Positions 6,372 to 9,398 of a stretch of DNA of 9,398 bases are shown here, piece after piece. A model generated the notes under the pieces. That model saw only the letters and a program-made list of their open reading frames with translations, was not told the origin of the DNA and ran no database searches. The first letter of the stretch is position 1; every line of letters begins with the position of its first letter. Source of the DNA: an uncultured Bacteroidales bacterium (GTDB taxonomy: Bacteria; Bacteroidota; Bacteroidia; Bacteroidales; ML635J-15); assembly GCA_937899245.1 (NCBI GenBank), contig CALDKB010000003.1, positions 1-9,398 on the forward strand, given 5' to 3'. The translations under genes and the position numbers were made by a program.

Positions 6372-6372
6372 A

Positions 6373-6453
6373 CTACGAATATACGCAATAATTTTACGAT
6401 TGTCAATACTTTTTCGTAAAATTTTTATGATTTTTTCGTTAAATAGTTACGAA
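6373..6453. promoter_or_regulatory. Operator-like half-site cluster in divergent control region
   Basis: The AT-rich hub contains recurring TTTACGA/TCGTAAA-type half-sites: CTACGAA 6373-6379, TTTACGA 6393-6399, TCGTAAA 6414-6420, TTCGTTAA 6435-6442 and GTTACGAA 6446-6453. ATTTTACGA (6391-6399) and TCGTAAAAT (6414-6422) form a perfect nine-base inverted repeat flanking the -35 element of the leftward promoter, and one half lies inside its spacer. Binding there by the XRE or RHH protein would block that promoter. The binding protein is inferred. Confidence 0.5.
6378..6406 (-). promoter_or_regulatory. Leftward sigma70-type promoter, leaderless
   Basis: On the minus strand TTGACA (6406-6401) and TATATT (6383-6378) are separated by exactly 17 bases, a near-perfect sigma70 promoter. 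Only six bases separate the -10 element from the ATG at 6371, so the start site would be at or within a base or two of the initiation codon. It should drive the whole leftward operon. Confidence 0.75.
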
Positions 6454-6476
6454 CAAATAGTAAATAATGTAAATTT

Positions 6477-6776
6477 ATGTTTATGGTTAATGTTGAAAGT
6501 TTCTTAACTCGCAAAAATATGACGAAAGTTGAGCTGTGCTCTGCTCTTGGTATCGATCCGAAATCAAGTCTTATTTCTGCATATGAAAAAGGTCGTTCAA
6601 ATCCATCTTACGACATGTGTGTGAAGCTGTTGGGTATGGGAATGACCATTGAAGAACTTTTCGGAGTCTCTATACCTGAAAAGGCTTATGAAAAAGTGAC
6701 TTCTCTAAAAGAGTTTGTCGAAATTTTCCAAAAATCAATGAACGAAACTTTGGACAGCGTCAAGAAAGACCTTTAA
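6477..6776 (+). CDS. XRE-family HTH repressor-like protein
   Basis: The 99-aa protein has an N-terminal helix-turn-helix: FLTRKNMTKVELCSALGI (about 9-26) leads into the recognition helix region with ISAYEKGRSNPSYDM (34-48), then LLGMGMTIEELFGV, the usual closing helix of the Cro/CI (HTH_3) fold. The remaining 35 residues are a short helical tail, so it lacks a LexA/CI peptidase domain. It is transcribed divergently from the replication operon, the classic lysogeny-switch position. No Shine-Dalgarno precedes either ATG 6477 or the in-frame ATG 6483; a TAAATT at 6470-6475 would place a start site near 6483, so leaderless translation is possible. The last 49 bases are repeated downstream. Confidence 0.85.
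   Translation: MFMVNVESFLTRKNMTKVELCSALGIDPKSSLISAYEKGRSNPSYDMCVKLLGMGMTIEELFGVSIPEKAYEKVTSLKEFVEIFQKSMNETLDSVKKDL
6728..6776 (+). repeat. Direct repeat copy 1 (repressor 3' end)
   Basis: These 49 bases, covering the last 16 codons or so of the repressor gene including its stop, recur at 6913-6961 with a single mismatch (G at 6768, A at 6953). Confidence 0.95.
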
Positions 6777-6788
6777 TCAGCAATAACC

Positions 6789-6817
6789 TCCAGGATAATT
6801 CGTCCTGGATTTTTTTT
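6789..6817 (+). terminator. Rho-independent terminator of repressor gene
   Basis: A perfect seven-base stem TCCAGGA/TCCTGGA (6789-6795 and 6803-6809) encloses a seven-base loop and is followed by eight T (6810-6817), 12 bases past the repressor stop. It should end the rightward repressor message. Confidence 0.9.
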
Positions 6818-6853
6818 ATGAATTCGACGCCAAAGTAAAAGAGTCGATGCTCA

Positions 6854-6866
6854 GAATCCTCTCCAA
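6854..6866. repeat. 13-base direct repeat GAATCCTCTCCAA, copy 1
   Basis: GAATCCTCTCCAA occurs here and again exactly 50 bases on, at 6904-6916, where it overlaps the first bases of the second 49-base repressor-tail copy. It may mark the recombination joint that created the duplication. Confidence 0.8.
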
Positions 6867-6912
6867 GTAATTCCGTAAACCAAATCAAAATAGCCGACAT
6901 CCCGAATCCTCT

Positions 6913-6961
6913 CCAAAAATCAATGAACGAAACTTTGGACAGCGTCAAGAAAAACCTTTAA
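6913..6961 (+). repeat. Direct repeat copy 2: orphan repressor tail
   Basis: Near-identical copy of 6728-6776. In frame it encodes QKSMNETLDSVKKNL and a TAA, the repressor's C-terminal tail with Asp changed to Asn, but there is no start codon or HTH region upstream (that frame is closed by TAA at 6836-6838). It is therefore a gene remnant, ending seven bases before the next ORF. Confidence 0.9.
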
Positions 6962-6967
6962 ACCGTA

Positions 6968-7213
6968 ATGTCTACAGGGTTAGACACACAAAGTAATATG
7001 ATTTACGACAATATCATCACGAATATCGACAGTCCTCTATTCCATACAGCCGAATACCATAACGGAGATGTCGACATGTACACGCACGACAATCGTCGTT
7101 ATCAAATGAACAACGTCAGCGAATCGGATTTCAACAGTTTATACAAAAATCCGAATCATGAAATATGCTGCATTCTTCTCAAGAAATACAATTTTCAGGT
7201 ATACGGTCGTTGA
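6968..7213 (+). CDS. Hypothetical 81-aa protein
   Basis: No family is recognised. The product is polar, rich in Asn, Asp and Tyr (MIYDNIITNIDSPLFHTAEY from residue 11), with no membrane segment, and ends in a possible beta-rich CCILLKKYNFQVYGR. No Shine-Dalgarno lies before ATG 6968 or the alternative ATG 6998; it begins directly after the orphan repressor tail, so it may once have followed an intact copy of that gene. Its last 35 bases overlap the end of the opposing gene at 7179-7490. Coding is plausible but less certain than for the operon genes. Confidence 0.5.
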   Translation: MSTGLDTQSNMIYDNIITNIDSPLFHTAEYHNGDVDMYTHDNRRYQMNNVSESDFNSLYKNPNHEICCILLKKYNFQVYGR

Positions 7214-7490
7214 CGGCTTCTCTCGGCGAAGTTGTCAATCCGTACGGATATCTGTCGCAGATAAAGGACACTACCCACATTCCGTTGACCAAAGATGTCT
7301 TCCTCATGCAATGAAGTTCGAGTCTTTCCAACTGCTTTTTGTGGGTTCTTATAAGTATTTTTGCGGCGAGTCTGTCGAGCATCCTCACTGCGTTGGCCCT
7401 GATGTTCGCGTAATACTTCGCCTTCTGCCAGAAACTCATGTGAGATTCCGGAACAGAGAAATCCCGTGATTCGATAGTCTTGTTTTCCAT
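7179..7490 (-). CDS. Hypothetical 103-aa protein
   Basis: No family is recognised. The frame starts MENKTIESRDFSVPESHMSF; the centre is Arg/Lys-rich and helical (residues 20-60), and a Trp/Val/Tyr-rich stretch near 68-85 may be beta structure. I chose ATG 7490 because AAAGGAT lies about eight bases upstream; a longer reading to 7550 adds a hydrophobic stretch without a Shine-Dalgarno. It is a lone leftward gene among rightward ones and overlaps the preceding rightward ORF tail-to-tail. It is possibly a cargo gene; no function is claimed. Confidence 0.6.
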   Translation of the reverse strand: MENKTIESRDFSVPESHMSFWQKAKYYANIRANAVRMLDRLAAKILIRTHKKQLERLELHCMRKTSLVNGMWVVSFICDRYPYGLTTSPREAVNDRIPENCIS

Positions 7491-7608
7491 AATGATGATC
7501 CTTTGCTGATGTAGCGTATAAAAAACTAGCATCAACAAAAAAACGTTCAAACAAAAACGTCACATGGAATTTTTTTATTAAAAAATACGAATTGAGTAGT
7601 TTATATGT

Positions 7609-7619
7609 TATATTTACGA
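7609..7619 (+). promoter_or_regulatory. Probable leaderless promoter and operator half-site of the 260-aa gene
   Basis: TATATT at 7609-7614 lies six bases before the ATG at 7621, the same spacing as at the leftward promoter. TTTACGA (7613-7619), identical to the hub half-site, overlaps it, and TACGAA occurs at 7586-7591 where a -35 would lie. No consensus -35 and no Shine-Dalgarno is visible. Confidence 0.5.
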
Positions 7620-7620
7620 C

Positions 7621-8403
7621 ATGGATTCGAATCACATTCTTCAAGTTCACTTATATAATTCAAAACCGGTTGAAGTCACTGACCTTGCCGACATGATGGT
7701 AGCTCTTTCCAATGAGTATTCCAGTTTTTGCAAAAAACGAGGCGCGGCTGGCGAGTCAAAACTTTACGTCAGCGAGGTTCGAAAAGGTAGTGTAATTGTT
7801 GACTTGATTGCTATTTCAAGCGCTGTTGCCCTGATTGAAAATTTCAATTCTATTGTTGAGTTTGGCGGCCACATCAAGTCCGCATATGAGTATTTGCGCG
7901 GAATTACTTCTGATAGGCCGTCTGATGTTGATGTTGAAACTTTCAGAAATTTCAAGAAAATTGTAGAGCCGTCTTGCAAGGATGCTAATTCAAGAATCAC
8001 AATATCAGTAGTCGATAGTCCGAATTCGTTGATTAACGTAATGATGGACGGAGTGTCTCACGATGCTAGTGTTGTAAAGAATGCGTCTGACGCAAAAGAC
8101 GATATGGAAAACCTTCCTTCTATTTTAAAGGAACCGAAAGTTGTTCTTTATCTTTCACAGTTGAGAAATTCTGGAGATAGCGTTGGTGACAGAGGAATCG
8201 TCGAGAATTTCAGCAAGTCTCCAAAGAAGTTGATATCTGTAGATGATTCTTTCAAAAGGGCTGTTCTTGATTCAAGCGACAATGCTTTCAACTATGGATA
8301 TGTCGTAGATGTAGAAGTATCTAAAATTGGAGACAGAATTGTTGCGTACCGTATAATGAAGTATCATGAAAAATTTGCTTTGAACGAAGACGAATTGTTC
8401 TAA
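7621..8403 (+). CDS. Hypothetical 260-aa protein, autonomous (moron-like) gene
   Basis: No named family is recognised. The N-terminal part (1-60) alternates strands and helices: LQVHLYNSKPVEVTDLADMM, then a helix, then KLYVSEVRKGSVIVDLI, a strand-GS-strand pattern I associate with uncharacterised accessory proteins whose N-terminal domain shows '..LYV..I..GS...DL'. Residues 62-95 (SSAVALIENFNSIVEFGGHI) are amphipathic helix, not clearly a membrane span; the C-terminal half is mixed and ends DVEVSKIGDRIVAYRIMKYH and an acidic tail. It has no Shine-Dalgarno but its own -10 element six bases before ATG, and it ends 34 bases before a strong terminator, so it is an independent unit. Base use is more A+T-rich than in the DNA-metabolism operon, hinting at separate acquisition. 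An immunity, exclusion or host-modifying role would be a guess. Confidence 0.85.
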   Translation: MDSNHILQVHLYNSKPVEVTDLADMMVALSNEYSSFCKKRGAAGESKLYVSEVRKGSVIVDLIAISSAVALIENFNSIVEFGGHIKSAYEYLRGITSDRPSDVDVETFRNFKKIVEPSCKDANSRITISVVDSPNSLINVMMDGVSHDASVVKNASDAKDDMENLPSILKEPKVVLYLSQLRNSGDSVGDRGIVENFSKSPKKLISVDDSFKRAVLDSSDNAFNYGYVVDVEVSKIGDRIVAYRIMKYHEKFALNEDELF

Positions 8404-8437
8404 AAATCGATGTGACGTTCTTGTTTTCTTTTTAAAG

Positions 8438-8475
8438 AAGTTTATCTACACTTACTTGTAGATAAACTTTTTTTT
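8438..8475 (+). terminator. Strong rho-independent terminator
   Basis: A 13-base perfect stem (AAGTTTATCTACA at 8438-8450, TGTAGATAAACTT at 8457-8469) encloses a six-base loop and runs into eight T (8468-8475). The last T is immediately followed by an ATG at 8476. It closes the 260-aa gene's message. Confidence 0.93.
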
Positions 8476-8487
8476 ATGCAGGGAAGC

Positions 8488-8835
8488 ATGGACATCACTG
8501 GTTTTGATATTGGCGCTTGCGGCGCAGCGGTCGGTTCAATAATAACGGCCATCAAGAGCCTTGGCAGCGCAAAGAAGGCCGAGTCAAGGGCTCGCGAAAT
8601 TGAAGACGACAGAGTTTCTACAAAGATTCGTCGCGACGAAGAATTCAGGCAGATGCAGACAAAGCTCGCCATCAACGACAAGGAAATCGAGCACCTGAAC
8701 AAGAGGCTAGACGAAGGAAACAACCGTTTTGAACGCCTGGAGAAAAAACTCGACGATGTGGTGGAAAAGCAAAGCGCAACTAACGCTTTGCTTAGTGAAC
8801 TTATAGGTAAAGTAGGGGGCAAAAGTGCAAAATGA
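8488..8835 (+). CDS. Coiled-coil protein with hydrophobic N-terminus
   Basis: The 115-aa product starts MDITGFDIGACGAAVGSIIT: a Gly/Ala/Ile-rich segment (about residues 5-25), then a long charged coiled coil (about 28-95) with heptad-like spacing (IEHLNKRLDEGNNRFERLEK) and a Gly/Lys tail. It resembles small phage coiled-coil proteins such as XhlA-type or tail/holin partners, but the membrane-proximal end is reversed compared with XhlA, so I do not name it. An in-frame ATG at 8476 would add four residues but directly abuts the terminator T-run and has no Shine-Dalgarno; ATG 8488 has AGGG four bases upstream. It overlaps the next gene by eleven bases. Confidence 0.78.
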   Translation: MDITGFDIGACGAAVGSIITAIKSLGSAKKAESRAREIEDDRVSTKIRRDEEFRQMQTKLAINDKEIEHLNKRLDEGNNRFERLEKKLDDVVEKQSATNALLSELIGKVGGKSAK

Positions 8836-9154
8836 CCAGACTGCCAAAGCTGATTCCGGCAAACTTAAAATCTCCTTGGTTCCTACTCAAATTATCAAAG
8901 ACATTGCTCAAGTCCGCGAGTACGGCAATCGAAAGTATAAGGACCCGCAAAACTGGAAAACAGTAGAGGTCGGCCGTTACGTGGATGCGCTCTTGCGCCA
9001 CACGCTCAAATTCGTGAACGACCCGAACTCCAAGGATAGCGAATCCGGCATTGAGCACTACAAGCACATGGCTTGCAACATGGCATTCATCTGCGAAATG
9101 ATGCAGAACAAAATGCCCATGACCTACGAAGAAATCATCAATCGCGAGGGCTAG
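8825..9154 (+). CDS. dATP/dGTP diphosphohydrolase-like domain protein (DUF5664 type)
   Basis: The 109-aa product matches the phage family: KADSGKLKISLVPTQIIKDI (residues 8-27), then VREYGNRKYKDPQNWK, VEVGRYVDALLRHTLKF and a later SGIEHYKHMACNMAFICEMM in which the His/Glu residues (H78, H81 region) are those thought to bind metal in this fold. Family members are annotated as N-terminal domains of dATP/dGTP diphosphohydrolases of phages that shift the nucleotide pool; activity of short versions is not established. The start is GTG 8825, with GGGGG five bases upstream, inside the end of the previous gene (its TGA is 8833-8835). The stop TAG is immediately followed by the next ATG. Confidence 0.85.
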   Translation: MQNDQTAKADSGKLKISLVPTQIIKDIAQVREYGNRKYKDPQNWKTVEVGRYVDALLRHTLKFVNDPNSKDSESGIEHYKHMACNMAFICEMMQNKMPMTYEEIINREG

Positions 9155-9398
9155 ATGACCGTAACCTGCAAATCAGTAAAACATTCGGAACTCTTCGTCC
9201 GTAAGGATGGGGAAGTGTACAGGCTATCCGTGCCCTTGCACGTTGACTGCACCTGCCTTGTCGACAAAAAGAAGACGATGCTCGTGCGCTTCGAGTTCGC
9301 CCAGGGCTTTGCCTGCGACGGGCTTTCCGTGCCTTCAGCATTCCGCTGGTTCCTCAAGAACTGGGACCTCGAAAACGACCTCTACAAGTACTACTACG
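9155..9398 (+). CDS. DUF1353-type phage protein (3' end off window)
   Basis: The frame begins right after the preceding stop (TAGATG) with GAGGG four bases upstream. The first 81 codons contain LFVRKDGEVYRLSVPLHVDC and FEFAQGFACDGLSVPSAFRW, followed by a Trp/Asp-rich stretch and a Tyr cluster. The 'GF.cDGLSVP..FRW' signature is that of DUF1353, a small phage-associated family often near late or accessory genes, whose function is unproven. The missing C-terminal part would carry the family's HD/ND-containing motif. Identification is moderately confident; role unknown. Confidence 0.75.
   Translation, partial: MTVTCKSVKHSELFVRKDGEVYRLSVPLHVDCTCLVDKKKTMLVRFEFAQGFACDGLSVPSAFRWFLKNWDLENDLYKYYY

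Noticed and set aside
6760..6948. 62-codon leftward frame between the repressor and next ORF
   Set aside because: It spans the rho-independent terminator and both parts of the duplicated region antisense; no Shine-Dalgarno.
6728..6961. Phage attachment site formed by the 49-base direct repeats
   Set aside because: Copies are only 136 bases apart, no integrase gene is visible, and one copy is simply the end of a coding gene, so a local duplication explains it better.
7195..7650. 151-codon leftward frame and a 103-codon rightward frame (7158-7469)
   Set aside because: Both shadow the 103-aa gene with the good Shine-Dalgarno at 7490; the first would also run through the promoter of the 260-aa gene.
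1..9398. CRISPR array, insertion sequence, rRNA or riboswitch
   Set aside because: No regularly spaced repeats, transposase motifs or conserved RNA elements other than the tRNA-like gene were seen.

Overview
The window looks like the early (replication and regulation) region of a temperate phage or prophage, or a phage-like plasmid, from a bacterium of moderate G+C content. The evidence is a divergent regulatory hub with a small XRE-type repressor, a long leftward operon carrying a DnaD/DUF4373-like replication initiator, SSB, a DEDDh exonuclease, a sliding-clamp-like protein and a ParB-like protein, and, on the right, phage accessory genes of the dATP/dGTP diphosphohydrolase-like (DUF5664) and DUF1353 types. 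The overall feel is compatible with a gut or rumen Gram-negative such as Fibrobacter, but that is an impression only; no host marker is present.

Layout. From a consensus promoter at about 6378-6406 a leftward operon runs to the left edge: RHH-like regulator, replication initiator, unknown 167-aa protein, a 53-aa membrane peptide, a 96-aa protein, SSB, a 56-aa HTH peptide, DEDDh exonuclease, 145-aa and 66-aa unknown proteins, an embedded tRNA-like gene (2295-2366), an AT-hook protein, a clamp-like protein, and ParB. Junctions are very tight (ATGNNTAA, TAATG and ATGA overlaps) and most internal genes have clear Shine-Dalgarno sequences. Rightward from the same hub are the XRE repressor with its terminator, a partial duplication of the repressor's 3' end, an 81-aa ORF, a convergent 103-aa gene, a 260-aa gene with its own promoter and strong terminator (moron-like), a coiled-coil protein, the DUF5664-type protein and the start of a DUF1353-type protein that leaves the window.

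How it works together. The hub appears to hold operator-like TTTACGA half-sites in and around the leftward promoter, and the same half-site recurs just before the start of the 260-aa gene. Two of these transcription units (RHH gene, 260-aa gene) have TATATT exactly six bases before ATG and no Shine-Dalgarno sequence, so they are predicted to be leaderless. The leftward genes would supply origin recognition (initiator), single-strand protection (SSB), end processing (exonuclease), a clamp-like factor and a partition/CTPase-type ParB.

Oddest points. (1) The ParB reading frame runs without a stop from GC-moderate DNA into a very AT-rich coiled coil ending in a Rad50/SbcC-type CPIC zinc-hook motif at the window edge: a genuine fusion or an assembly chimera. 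(2) The tRNA-like gene folds well but would have anticodon CUA and lacks U33. (3) There are leaderless, co-regulated promoters and a moron-like unknown gene.
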